Program-made: the position numbers and the translations under genes | The notes under the pieces: generated by a model | The model's database searches: none | What the model saw: only the letters and a program-made list of their open reading frames with translations | Told to the model about the DNA's origin: nothing | Shown here: positions 7,762-15,537 of the stretch, one piece after another | How the letters are laid out: each line of letters opens with the position of its first letter | Position numbering within the stretch: the stretch's first letter is position 1 | Source of the DNA: Burkholderiaceae bacterium | GTDB lineage: Bacteria > Pseudomonadota > Gammaproteobacteria > Burkholderiales > Burkholderiaceae_E | Reading direction: 5' to 3' | DNA: 64,000 bases | Assembly (NCBI GenBank): GCA_023954135.1 | Contig: JAMLIN010000002.1 | Location: 1 to 64,000, forward strand

Positions 7762-9318
7762 ATGAGCAACATCCTCGAACGTCTCGAGCAGGCCGTCGAT
7801 GCCCTGGCAGGTCTGAGCCGGTATCCGCACACGGATCGCCGGGCAGGCTGGCTCGAACGGCTTGCGCTCAACCAGCCGGAACTGGAAACCTTCGACGGCC
7901 TTCGACCGGTTCCGGAGCTCGGCTTCCTCACCCAGCCGTGCGCCGATGTCGCGGCCGGAGGGACCCCTCCCGGTGCCGATGCCGACGGGATCGCTGCGAT
8001 CGCGCGGGCAGCCCGGTCGGCGCCCGGCCATGCCGGCGAGCCGGCGGCAAACGCCCTCTCCCGGGCGCAGGCCCATCAGGATCTCAAGGCCTTCATCTCG
8101 CTCGCCGAACCGGCGCTCGTCGAAGCCAGCGCAGCCGATGCGCTGCAGCGCCTGCGCAAGGGCGATCCGACGCCCCTGCTGGGCGTCCCGTTCGCGGTCA
8201 AGGACCTGATGGCGGTGGCCGGCCTGCCGCAGTCCGGCGGCACCGGCGGACCTGCGAAGCCGCCTGGCGGCACCGACGCTCTGGCGGTCGCCCGCCTGCG
8301 CGCGGCCGGGGCGATCCCGATCGGCATGGCCAATCTGCACGAGCTCGCCTACGGCATCACCAGCGAGAATCCGCACCACGGCCATGTCGTGAATCCGCTT
8401 GCGGCTGGCCACATCGCCGGCGGCTCGAGCGGTGGCTCGGCGGCGGCGGTGGCTGCCGGCATCGTGCGGATCGCCATCGGCACCGATACCGGCGGCTCGA
8501 TCCGGATTCCCGCCGCCTGCTGCGGCGTGGTCGGTTTCAAGCCGACCTTCGATGCGGTGCCGCGCGACGGGGTCAGCACGCTCGGCGCCAGCCTCGATCA
8601 TGTCGGGCCGATCGCCGCGAGCGTTGCCGATGCCGCGCTGGCCTGGGCGGTCATGGCCGGCCAGCCGGCCCATGTCCCTATCCGCCGACCGTTGCAGGGC
8701 ATGCGCATCGGCGTGCCGCGGGAAGACATCCTCGCGCCTCTCGCCGATTCCGTGGCGAACGCGGTCGCTGCCGCGGTCGAGCGGATGCGGCACGACGGCG
8801 CCGAGGTCGTGACGATCGACCTGCCCGGCTTCGAGGCGTGCGCCGCGCTGCAGTTCATCACCCTGTGCAGCGAGGCGACCGAGCTGCACTGGGAGCGTCT
8901 GGTCGAGCGTCCGGATACCCTTGGCGCGGATGTGCGGATGCGGCTGGAGATGGGCATGTTCCTGCCGGCGTCCTGGTATGTGCGTGCCCAGCGCGGGCGG
9001 GCGGCACTGGCGGCGATGTTCGCCTCGGTGCTGCGCGAAGTCGACCTGATCGCCCTCCCGACGATGCGCACCGAAGCGCCGCCGTCGGGGGCGGCGCTCG
9101 TGCGTGTCGCCGACGGCGACATCCCGATGCATACCGCCGCGACCGCGTTCACGATGCCTTTCAACCTGACCGGCATGCCGGCGCTGAGCCTGCCCTGCGG
9201 CCAGGGCCGCGACGGCTTGCCGATAGGCATCCAGCTGGTCGGTGCTCGTGGCCAGGACTGGCGGGTGCTCGAGGTCGGGGCACGGCTCGAGGACCTGCTG
9301 GCGGTCGGCGGCGCATAG
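7762..9318 (+). CDS. Amidase (amidase-signature family)
   Basis: This is an amidase-signature enzyme of about 518 residues that hydrolyses amides through a Ser-cisSer-Lys triad. The Lys is in PFAVKDLMAVAG. The glycine-serine block is HIAGGSSGGSAAAVAAG, followed by the nucleophile segment IGTDTGGSIRIPAACCGVVG. Later blocks FKPTFDAVPRDGVSTLG and MPFNLTGMPALSLPCG are also typical. Two starts are possible, GTG 7747 and ATG 7762; ATG gives MSNILERLEQ and is preferred. The length fits stand-alone amidases and not GatA in a GatCAB operon, and no gatB or gatC is adjacent. Substrate unknown. The PhzF-like gene follows 56 bases downstream, probably in the same operon. Confidence 0.88.
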   Translation: MSNILERLEQAVDALAGLSRYPHTDRRAGWLERLALNQPELETFDGLRPVPELGFLTQPCADVAAGGTPPGADADGIAAIARAARSAPGHAGEPAANALSRAQAHQDLKAFISLAEPALVEASAADALQRLRKGDPTPLLGVPFAVKDLMAVAGLPQSGGTGGPAKPPGGTDALAVARLRAAGAIPIGMANLHELAYGITSENPHHGHVVNPLAAGHIAGGSSGGSAAAVAAGIVRIAIGTDTGGSIRIPAACCGVVGFKPTFDAVPRDGVSTLGASLDHVGPIAASVADAALAWAVMAGQPAHVPIRRPLQGMRIGVPREDILAPLADSVANAVAAAVERMRHDGAEVVTIDLPGFEACAALQFITLCSEATELHWERLVERPDTLGADVRMRLEMGMFLPASWYVRAQRGRAALAAMFASVLREVDLIALPTMRTEAPPSGAALVRVADGDIPMHTAATAFTMPFNLTGMPALSLPCGQGRDGLPIGIQLVGARGQDWRVLEVGARLEDLLAVGGA

Positions 9319-9374
9319 CGATGGATACGACCGACCGGCCCGGTTCCGGCCGGCCGGGCTTCGGGAGAACAGAC

Positions 9375-10259
9375 ATGCGAAAACTCGCGTTCAGGCAGGT
9401 CGACGTCTTCACCAGCGTGCCGTTCAGAGGCAATCCGGTCGCGGTGGTGCTCGATGCTGCCGGCCTCGACACCGCCCAGATGCAGCGCATCGCCAACTGG
9501 ACCAATCTATCGGAAACGACCTTCGTCGTGCCGAAGACCGCAGCCGAGGCCGACTACCAGGTCCGCATCTTCACCCCGGGCTCCGAGCTGCCTTTCGCCG
9601 GCCATCCGACGATCGGCACGGCGCATGCACTGCTCGAGGCGGGGCTCGTCACGGCGCATGAAGGGCGGCTCGTGCAGGAATGCGGTACCGGCCTGGTCCG
9701 GCTCGAGGTCGGTAGCGACGCCTCGCCCGGACGGTCGATCTCCTTCGAGCTGCCGGCGCCACGCATCAGCCCGCTGACCGACGCCCAGGCCGCGGAGCTC
9801 GGCTCGATCCTCGGGACCACGCTCGCGTCCGCGACGCGGCCTCGCTTGGTGGACGTCGGCCCGCGCTGGGTCGTCGCCCAGTTGCCCGATGCCGCCGCGG
9901 TGCTCGCCGCCATGCCCGATCTCGAACGCATGAAGGCGCATGATCTCGCCCTCGGCGCGACGGGCGTCGTCATCTTCGGCGCGCAGGAGCCGGGGACGCA
10001 ATCGGCGGTCGAAGTACGTGCCTTCGCGCCATCCTGCGGAGTGAACGAGGATCCGGTGTGCGGCAGCGGCAATGGCTGCATGGCCGCCTTCGTCCGCGAC
10101 ACCGGACAGGTCGGGCGCTTCGGTTCCAGCTTCGTTGCGTCACAAGGCCGGCTGGTCGGTCGTGACGGCCTCGTGCGCATCGCCGTCGAACCCGACCGTA
10201 TCCGGGTGGGCGGCGCGGCGGTGACCTGCATCGAAGGGACGATCACGATGCCCGACTGA
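9375..10259 (+). CDS. PhzF-family isomerase/epimerase-like protein
   Basis: This 294-residue protein has the diaminopimelate-epimerase-like double fold of the PhzF family. Clear blocks are FRQVDVFTSVPFRGNPVAVV at the N-terminus, NLSETTFVVP with the catalytic-type Glu, IFTPGSELPFAGHPTIGTAH and the second-half block EDPVCGSGNGCMAAFV. Some PhzF proteins act in phenazine synthesis, but no phz genes are here and most family members have unknown reactions. ATG 9375 is well placed, with GGGAGA 8-10 bases upstream. It sits after the amidase in the same direction; together they may process one amide-bearing metabolite, which is inference. Confidence 0.88.
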   Translation: MRKLAFRQVDVFTSVPFRGNPVAVVLDAAGLDTAQMQRIANWTNLSETTFVVPKTAAEADYQVRIFTPGSELPFAGHPTIGTAHALLEAGLVTAHEGRLVQECGTGLVRLEVGSDASPGRSISFELPAPRISPLTDAQAAELGSILGTTLASATRPRLVDVGPRWVVAQLPDAAAVLAAMPDLERMKAHDLALGATGVVIFGAQEPGTQSAVEVRAFAPSCGVNEDPVCGSGNGCMAAFVRDTGQVGRFGSSFVASQGRLVGRDGLVRIAVEPDRIRVGGAAVTCIEGTITMPD

Positions 10260-10287
10260 CGGGGCCATCGCTTCAGGGCGGTTCCCC

Positions 10288-11472
10288 CTACGGCGCGAAA
10301 TCGAAATTGGCTACCGCATCGGTCGTGCGGATGTCGACCGCGAGCGTCTGCACGGGGCGCTCCGGCACGGCCGCCTCGATGGTGTACCGCGCGGCATGGC
10401 CGATGTCGGGGGCGAAGGAATAGCCGGTGGCCTGCGGATCGTAGTTCGCCAGCATCGGGGCCTGGACGGGCAGGCGCAACACGAAGCTGCCGTCGATCGC
10501 GTCGGTCGGACGGGATTCGATCTCGATGACATGGGGCCCGACCGCCTGCAGGCCGCTCGCCAGCGCTTCCGGAATCGCGCCGACCCCGAGCAGCCCGATG
10601 CGGCCCGTCGCCCTGCGCATCGTGCTCGCCACGAGCCCGATCGGCCGGTCGTCCGTGACGACCGTGGTACGGCCGGCTTCGGTGACCGGCACCCGGGCAA
10701 GCACGACGCTTGCCCGCCCTTCGGCAACGACCACCAGGTCGTGGGTTCCTTCCGATACCGGCGAGAGCAGGAAGCGGCCCTCGTCATCGGCCATGGTCGT
10801 GCGCAGCACGCGGCCTTCCTGCTGCAGGCTTACCGTGGCGCGCTCGGCAGGCAGGTTGGCAAGCCGGCCGGCCACCGACAGGCCTGTGTCGGTCGGCCGC
10901 GGCAGGATCCCCAGCGTCGGCTTCAGAAGATAGCCGCCGGTGGCGGCGCTCGAAACCACCGATCGGCAGGCGTCGAGGTCGAGCACGGCATCGAGCCGTC
11001 CGTCGGCATCGACACGTTCGTCGATGCGCATCGTCAGGCCCCGCTGCTGGGCGGGGGGCGTCGAGAGGGGGGCCTCGCCCTGCCCTTGCCTCGTCACCGA
11101 ATTGCGCAGCGGCTGGGTGCCGGTATTGGGTGCGAGCACTAGCCGCAACTGCTGGTAGCGCCCGGCTGGCAGGGATGTCGACCCGAGTTCCTCGAGCACG
11201 CCGTTGTCCATCGCCATCAGGTCGACACGGCGCGGAGGGTCGAGCTCGAGCGTTCGCCAGCCGAGCGCGTTCTCACCGGCGATCGGTGATTCGTGCACCC
11301 TCACGCTGGCGATCGTGACGTGGACATGCTGGTAGCCGCAGCCCGAGGCACTGGCGAGCGCCATGCGCATGCTGGCGTCGTCCTCTCCGGGTTCGATGCC
11401 GCCGCAGCCCGCCACGGTCGCCATGACGACTCCGGCGATGGTACTCGGAAGGATGTTTCGGGGCTTCGACAT
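10288..11472 (-). CDS. DUF4382-type lipoprotein with carboxypeptidase-regulatory-like domain
   Basis: This is a predicted lipoprotein of 394 residues. The signal peptide ends at a lipobox, VAGC, near residue 21. Residues 30-190 match the DUF4382 pattern: VHVTIASVRVHESP, LELDPPRRVDLMAM and SLPAGRYQQLRLVL, a fold found in secreted proteins of unknown function. Residues about 205-275 look like a carboxypeptidase-regulatory beta sandwich (VAGRLANLPAERATVSLQQE, DDEGRFLLSPVSEGTHDLVV). I chose ATG 11472 (MSKPRNILP) because it gives the proper signal peptide. It converges on the PhzF gene with only 28 bases between stops. Probably envelope- or surface-exposed. Confidence 0.8.
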   Translation of the reverse strand: MSKPRNILPSTIAGVVMATVAGCGGIEPGEDDASMRMALASASGCGYQHVHVTIASVRVHESPIAGENALGWRTLELDPPRRVDLMAMDNGVLEELGSTSLPAGRYQQLRLVLAPNTGTQPLRNSVTRQGQGEAPLSTPPAQQRGLTMRIDERVDADGRLDAVLDLDACRSVVSSAATGGYLLKPTLGILPRPTDTGLSVAGRLANLPAERATVSLQQEGRVLRTTMADDEGRFLLSPVSEGTHDLVVVAEGRASVVLARVPVTEAGRTTVVTDDRPIGLVASTMRRATGRIGLLGVGAIPEALASGLQAVGPHVIEIESRPTDAIDGSFVLRLPVQAPMLANYDPQATGYSFAPDIGHAARYTIEAAVPERPVQTLAVDIRTTDAVANFDFAP

Positions 11473-11540
11473 GATCGTTCCGTGAGGTGCTCCCATACCG
11501 TCGCGCCCCACAGTTGCGCGAGGCGCCCGGGATGCTCCGC

Positions 11541-11816
11541 CTAGTAGCGTCTCAGGCTTTCCAGCAGGCGCAGCATCCCCATTCCGATGCTCGTCAGGCG
11601 CAACATGCGGCCCAGGCGAGCCCTGCCGAGCAGGGGCACCGCTATCGCCAGCAGGGTGGCCGCCCGGGGCCTGGCCCAGGCGGTCTGGCGGCCGCTCGCC
11701 GGCGCGAGCAGGGCGCGCGCCTCGCTACCGGCCATGCGGATGCGCAGGCGCTCGAGCTCGGCCCGCGCAAGCACCTGCTGCTTGCGCTCGGCGAGGCTGT
11801 TCGCGCGCGTGCTCAC
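11541..11816 (-). CDS. YqjK-like small protein
   Basis: This 91-residue basic protein is rich in Arg, Leu and Ala, with a charged N-terminal helix (SLAERKQQVLARAELERLRIR) and a weakly hydrophobic centre (ATLLAIAVPLLG). I assign it by position: in enterics a small YqjK protein follows YqjD and YqjE. Its ATG overlaps the TGA of the YqjE-like gene (ATGA), so translation is coupled. The sequence match alone would not be enough. Function unknown, likely membrane-associated. Confidence 0.65.
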   Translation of the reverse strand: MSTRANSLAERKQQVLARAELERLRIRMAGSEARALLAPASGRQTAWARPRAATLLAIAVPLLGRARLGRMLRLTSIGMGMLRLLESLRRY

Positions 11817-12229
11817 TTCGGGTTCTCCTCGCGGGTGTCGCGATCGAGGACCTCGCGCAGCAATGCGGCATCCTTGTGGAATTCCGCGATCGTCGCTTCG
11901 AACAGAGCGGCGCCACGCCGCCCCGAGCGCACGGCAACGAACAGGAGCGCCGCGCCGATGAGGATGAAGGCGCCGGCCACCGCAAGGATGGCTGCAAGCC
12001 GGCCGGCCTCCCAGAAGTACACCACCACGAAGGCGCCGATGCCGAGGACGCCGAACAGCAGTGCGAGGACGCCGCCCGCGATCAGGGCGAGTCGCAGCAG
12101 CAGGCGCTCTCGCTCCTGCGCGAGCTCGATCGTGGCCAGCTCGAGGCGCGTGCCCAGCAGGCTGCCCGCGCCGGTGGCGAATCGGGCGATGATCCGGCGC
12201 AGCGATGGCCTGTCGTCGGGGCGGGGCAC
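11813..12229 (-). CDS. yqjE: YqjE-family inner-membrane protein
   Basis: This 138-residue protein belongs to the YqjE/holin-superfamily-III-like membrane proteins. It has an N-terminal amphipathic segment (GSLLGTRLELATIELAQER) and two strong membrane helices at about 45-70 and 77-101 (LALIAGGVLALLFGVLGIGA; LAAILAVAGAFILIGAALLF). A charged C-terminal tail follows (EFHKDAALLREVLDRDTREE). It is often labelled phage holin in automatic annotation, but here it sits between YqjD- and YqjK-like genes and no phage gene is near. In Escherichia coli this set is general-stress associated; whether that holds here is unknown. Confidence 0.8.
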   Translation of the reverse strand: MPRPDDRPSLRRIIARFATGAGSLLGTRLELATIELAQERERLLLRLALIAGGVLALLFGVLGIGAFVVVYFWEAGRLAAILAVAGAFILIGAALLFVAVRSGRRGAALFEATIAEFHKDAALLREVLDRDTREENPK

Positions 12230-12244
12230 GGCGCGGTGGCGAGC

Positions 12245-12541
12245 CTAGCGGCGGTTGAGCAGCAGGCCGACGACGAAGCCGACGGCGGCGGCGATGCCGA
12301 CCGTCTGCCAGGGATGGTCGTGAACGTATTCATCGGTGGCCCGGCTCGCGGCTTTCGCCCTGGCGACGGCATCGCCCTCGAGCTCCTGCAGGCGCAACCT
12401 CGCGTTCAGCAACCGGGTTTCGACCTGCTGACGCAGTGCCTGCGCCTTGTCGCCGGTTTCTTCGGTGGCGTGCTTGAGCAGATCCTCGGCTTCGGCGAGC
12501 AGTGCGCTGAAATCCTCGACGAGGGAATCACGTCTGGACAT
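12245..12541 (-). CDS. yqjD: YqjD/ElaB-family ribosome-tethering membrane protein (DUF883)
   Basis: This 98-residue tail-anchored protein has a helical cytoplasmic part (LVEDFSALLAEAEDLLKHAT, then QALRQQVETRLLNARLRLQE) followed by the family's HPWQTVGIAAAVGFVVGLLL anchor and a basic NRR end. In E. coli, YqjD and its paralogues bind ribosomes at the inner membrane in stationary phase. The gene leads the three-gene set, with 15 bases to yqjE. The 125-base gap upstream holds no other gene and is the likely promoter region. Confidence 0.88.
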   Translation of the reverse strand: MSRRDSLVEDFSALLAEAEDLLKHATEETGDKAQALRQQVETRLLNARLRLQELEGDAVARAKAASRATDEYVHDHPWQTVGIAAAVGFVVGLLLNRR

Positions 12542-12666
12542 GTCGGTTCTCCGGAGATGGCAAGGAGGAGGCCAGGCCGGACATTGCCGGACCGGGCGAT
12601 GACATCAAATATACGCGAGGCAGCAGGCACCCGTTTGCTTCGCGTCAGAACCTGTGGATGGTTCGT

Positions 12667-13020
12667 TCACGGATTCCCGGTCTCGCCGTCGCTGCCACCG
12701 GGCCTCCCAGGTATCGGCGCGGGCAACGGCCAGCCGAGAAGCTCGGCAAGCCGGCACACCACCCATTGCGCCTCGGGCGGTTCGAGCCCGGACGATTCCT
12801 CCGCCAGCCCGAGCCCGATGCGCTCGAGCACATCCTCCTCGGCGATGCCGAGCTGCCACAGCAGGGTCCGGGCATGCTCGACGAGGGTCTGCGCGAGATC
12901 CTCACAGAACTCGTAGCGCGCCAGCATGTGCTCGCGCGATTCGGTCGGCCGGATCCGCCCCGGCGGCACGAACAGCGCGAGGAAGGAGGCCGGGAGTTGC
13001 AGCTGGTTCAGGTCGGTCAT
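12667..13020 (-). CDS. Conserved hypothetical protein
   Basis: I do not recognise a functional family for this 117-residue soluble protein. It begins TDLNQLQLPASFLALFVPPG and continues with mostly helical sequence (EFCEDLAQTLVEHARTLLWQ, LGIAEEDVLERIGLG), ending in a Pro/Gly-rich tail. The codon use matches its neighbours, and the arrangement of a short motif-rich N-terminus and acidic helices looks like a real folded protein. It is divergent from the ferredoxin gene with about 115 bases between starts. No catalytic motif or metal site is visible. Confidence 0.65.
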   Translation of the reverse strand: MTDLNQLQLPASFLALFVPPGRIRPTESREHMLARYEFCEDLAQTLVEHARTLLWQLGIAEEDVLERIGLGLAEESSGLEPPEAQWVVCRLAELLGWPLPAPIPGRPGGSDGETGNP

Positions 13021-13134
13021 GGTGGCTCGAATCGATTATAGGAGCGTGATCCGGGCCCGGCTCGCCATCCCCGCCCCGATCTGCCATGCTTGCCGCTCAG
13101 CGACACCCGGACACCCTGACCGACCGACGAGACC

Positions 13135-13455
13135 ATGCCCAGGATCACCTACATCACCTTCGCCGGTGAACGCCATACCGTCGAAGTGCCGGCTGGCACT
13201 ACGCTCATGGAAGCGGCGACGAACAACTCGGTGCCCGGCATCGACGGCGACTGCGGCGGCCAGTGCGCCTGCGCGACCTGCCACATCTACATCGAGGAGC
13301 CCTGGTCGACCCTGACCGGCGAACGCAGCGAATCGGAGGAGGACATGCTGAACTTCGCCGACGATTTCCGCCCGAGCTCCCGGCTCGGCTGCCAGATCAG
13401 GGTCACCGACGCGATGGATGGGCTCGAGGTGGCCATGCCCGAAGGCCAGCATTGA
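13135..13455 (+). CDS. [2Fe-2S] ferredoxin, adrenodoxin type
   Basis: This 106-residue electron carrier shows the adrenodoxin-type cluster ligands: CGGQCACATC gives three cysteines in the C-x5-C-x2-C pattern and SSRLGCQIRVTDAMDGLEV gives the fourth. The acidic stretch ERSESEEDMLNF, typical of the partner-binding helix, is present. It is not the Isc-type ferredoxin, since no isc genes flank it. Partners could be a cytochrome P450 or a ring-hydroxylating oxygenase elsewhere in the genome. ATG 13135 begins MPRITYITFAGE at the first strand. A structured repeat follows directly after the stop. Confidence 0.9.
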   Translation: MPRITYITFAGERHTVEVPAGTTLMEAATNNSVPGIDGDCGGQCACATCHIYIEEPWSTLTGERSESEEDMLNFADDFRPSSRLGCQIRVTDAMDGLEVAMPEGQH

Positions 13456-13456
13456 G

Positions 13457-13557
13457 ACGGCTCCGTATTCGAGCGCATGGCAGCGTTGGAACGCCTTGCC
13501 GTGCAACCGCACTGTCTTCGGCGTCCCGCCTTGCCCTGCACTCGAATACGAAGCCGT
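13457..13557 (-). repeat. Convergent-gap structured repeat, copy 1
   Basis: This 101-bp palindromic element fills the gap between the convergent ferredoxin and thioredoxin-like genes. Read on the minus strand, the outer arms are 13537-13557 and 13457-13477 (21 bp, two U-G wobbles). The inner stem is GGGACGCC with GGCGTTCC, and the apical hairpin is GTGC-GGTT-GCAC. Copies 2 and 3 (39657-39757 and 56363-56459) share the core but have different arm sequences that still pair. In this copy the inner stem has an A-U pair where the other two have G-C. There is no U tract, so it is not a plain intrinsic terminator. Confidence 0.85.
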
Positions 13558-13559
13558 AG

Positions 13560-14120
13560 CTAGTTTTCGCTGACCAGTCGAGCCAGCCGCGAGGCCGGCA
13601 TCGCGCCGACGGTCAACCCTATCCGTCCGCTGCGATCGCGATGCAGGATCGCCGGGACCGAGGCGACTTCCATCGCGCGCAGGCTGGCGGTGTTCTCCTT
13701 CAGCGCACGGGTTTCCTCGTCATCGGGTTCCTCGGCGGCGATACCCTCGCCGCCCGCCGCCAGCGACTGCGCATGGGCGTCCATCGCCGCGGACGGATCG
13801 CCGGCGCGCAGCAGGGCCGCAGCCTGGCGCGCCGACGCCGGCGAGAGCAGCACCACCGGCACCCAGCGCAGCCGGATCGATCCGTCCATGCGTCTCGCAT
13901 CGCTCCACAGCCGGGTGCAATGCGGACAGCGGGCATCGAAGAAGATGACGGCTGCCGGCGCGCCTTCTCCCTGCCCCGTGGTGAAGCCGGCGAGCCGGCC
14001 AGCCCGCTCGAACCAGGCGCTCGCCTGAGGACCTTCGGCGAAAGCCTGCGCCCTCGCCACGGGCGCGAAGCCGAGCACCGACAGGCCGACCAGGAGGCCG
14101 ATACAGCTGCGCCGTTTCAC
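13560..14120 (-). CDS. Periplasmic thioredoxin-fold (Dsb-like) protein
   Basis: This 186-residue protein has a signal peptide (KRRSCIGLLVGLSVLGFAPV, cleavage near ARAQA) and a thioredoxin fold with the active site FFDARCPHCTRLW, a CPHC motif typical of DsbA/DsbC/DsbG. The cis-Pro region is VASVPAILHRD. A helical insertion of about 70 residues lies between them. It likely acts as a disulfide oxidase, isomerase or reductase in the periplasm. The start is GTG 14120, whose bases overlap the ArsC-like gene's TGA (GTGA), so the two are translationally coupled. The frame is open further upstream, but inside arsC. The stop is followed at once by the structured repeat. Confidence 0.8.
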   Translation of the reverse strand: MKRRSCIGLLVGLSVLGFAPVARAQAFAEGPQASAWFERAGRLAGFTTGQGEGAPAAVIFFDARCPHCTRLWSDARRMDGSIRLRWVPVVLLSPASARQAAALLRAGDPSAAMDAHAQSLAAGGEGIAAEEPDDEETRALKENTASLRAMEVASVPAILHRDRSGRIGLTVGAMPASRLARLVSEN

Positions 14121-14497
14121 GACGCGGCCCAGGCGCCGGACGCGCCGGGCAGGAGCTCGAGCACCTTGTCCGCGGGCCGACACAGCGCGGCGCCACGATC
14201 CGTGACGACGATCGGGCGGTTGAGGAGCACCGGGTGCCGCTCGATCCGCTCGAGCAGCTGCTCGTCGCTCCACTTCGGGTCGGCAAGATCCAGTTCCGCG
14301 TAGATCGGTTCCTTCTCGCGCAGCAGCCCGCGAACCGGCACGCCCATGCGGCGGGCCAGCTCACGCAGGGTATCCCGCGACGGCGGGTCCTTCATGTATT
14401 CGACGATGGTCGGCTCGATGCCGGCGTCCCGAATCATCATGAGGGTGTTCTTCGAAGTGCCGCAGCGGGTGTTGTGATAGATGGTGACGTCGCTCAT
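14117..14497 (-). CDS. arsC: Arsenate reductase (glutaredoxin-type ArsC)
   Basis: This 126-residue ArsC-family protein has the catalytic N-terminal motif YHNTRCGTSKNTL. It then shows the conserved IVEYMKDPPSRDTLRELARR, the REKEPIYAELDL region and HPVLLNRPIVVTDRGAALCRP with the Arg residues that bind the oxyanion. Glutaredoxin-coupled ArsC reduces arsenate to arsenite. No arsB, acr3 or arsR is adjacent, so the role could also be a general thiol oxidoreductase of the ArsC/Spx fold. ATG 14497 is preferred; the frame upstream is nonsense. Stop-start overlap with the downstream Dsb-like gene suggests the two redox proteins are made together. Confidence 0.87.
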   Translation of the reverse strand: MSDVTIYHNTRCGTSKNTLMMIRDAGIEPTIVEYMKDPPSRDTLRELARRMGVPVRGLLREKEPIYAELDLADPKWSDEQLLERIERHPVLLNRPIVVTDRGAALCRPADKVLELLPGASGAWAAS

Positions 14498-14628
14498 CGT
14501 CGCGTTTCTCCTCGGGTTCCGGGCCGAACCGATGCATTGTCCGCGATCCGCCGCGCTACGCGCTGGATCGCCTCCCTGCGGGTAAGGTACTCTCGGCCGA
14601 TGTCCGCATCCTGCCCATCGCTGCCGCA

Positions 14629-15537
14629 ATGAGGATCCTCGCCCCGCAACAGGCCATCAGGCTGTCGGTCGGCGCCGCCCTGGCGACGATGGCGATCAAG
14701 GTGCTGGCCTGGGGCCTGACCGGCTCCATCGGCTTCCTCTCGGATGCGCTCGAGTCCTCGGTGAACCTCGCCGGTGCCCTCTTCGCCCTGTGGATGCTGC
14801 GCTGGGCGCACGAGCCGGCCGACGAGGAACACCCTTTCGGCCACGGCAAGGCGGAATACTTCTCGGCGATTTTCGAAGCGGGCCTGATCTCGCTTGCGGC
14901 GCTCATGATCCTGGGCGCCGCCGGCGAGCGCCTGCTCAATCCCCGGCCGATCGAACAGTTCGGCATCGGTGTCGCCTTCGCGATCGTGGCGAGCCTGCTC
15001 AACCTGGCGGTGGCGCGCATCCTGCTGGCTTCGGGACGCACGCACCGCTCCTTGGCCGTCGAGGCCGACGGCCGCCATCTGATGACCGATGTCTGGACGA
15101 CCGTCGGCATCATCGTCGGCGTCGGCCTCGCCTGGGCGACCGGCTGGCACTGGCTCGACCCGCTGGTCGCGATCGCGGTGGCGCTCAACATCCTGCGCGA
15201 AGGCTGGAAGCTGATGCGCCGCTCGATCGACGGACTCATGGATCGCGCACTGGGCGGGGAGGAAATCGACCGGATCGCGGCCATCCTTGCCTCGTACGAG
15301 CCCCGTGGCGTGCGCTTCGACAACCTGCGGACCCGGCAGGCCGGCGCGCAGCGCTTCGCGAACGTCGACCTGCGTGTGCCCGGCGACTGGACCGTCATCC
15401 GGGCCCATGATGCAGCCGACGAGATCGAACGGGCCGTCGGCCTGGCGGTACCGGGCCTGCGGCTCGAAACCCATGTCGAGCCGCAGGGTGTCGTTCACCC
15501 CGCTGCCGACGGCCCTGCGGGGTCTAACCCAGCTTGA
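14629..15537 (+). CDS. Cation diffusion facilitator (CDF) metal efflux protein
   Basis: This 302-residue inner-membrane exporter is of the FieF/CzcD type. Metal-binding positions are visible: SDALESSVN in helix 2 (Asp in place of the usual HxxxD first ligand arrangement), HPFGHGKAEYF in the loop to helix 3, and HLMTDVWTTVG in helix 5. Six hydrophobic helices lie between residues 10 and 200. The C-terminal cytoplasmic domain (from about 205) has the usual ferredoxin-like pattern ending VHPAADG. The substrate is probably Zn, Fe, Cd or Mn. It is divergent from the arsC pair with about 130 bases between. Its end overlaps the convergent CoA-transferase by 14 bases. Confidence 0.88.
   Translation: MRILAPQQAIRLSVGAALATMAIKVLAWGLTGSIGFLSDALESSVNLAGALFALWMLRWAHEPADEEHPFGHGKAEYFSAIFEAGLISLAALMILGAAGERLLNPRPIEQFGIGVAFAIVASLLNLAVARILLASGRTHRSLAVEADGRHLMTDVWTTVGIIVGVGLAWATGWHWLDPLVAIAVALNILREGWKLMRRSIDGLMDRALGGEEIDRIAAILASYEPRGVRFDNLRTRQAGAQRFANVDLRVPGDWTVIRAHDAADEIERAVGLAVPGLRLETHVEPQGVVHPAADGPAGSNPA

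Noticed and set aside
9375..10259. Phenazine biosynthesis locus
   Set aside because: PhzF-like proteins are widespread outside phenazine pathways and no other phz gene is in the window.
11813..12229. Phage holin
   Set aside because: The YqjE family is often labelled holin, but here it lies in a YqjD/E/K-type set and no lysis or phage gene is near.
13457..13557. Coding reading of the repeats as short proteins
   Set aside because: Several frames cross the three repeats with similar peptides, but these reflect the shared DNA. They lack starts, and the base changes preserve pairing and not codons.
14117..14497. Full arsenic-resistance operon
   Set aside because: Only the arsC-like gene is present; no arsR, arsB, acr3 or arsH is adjacent.
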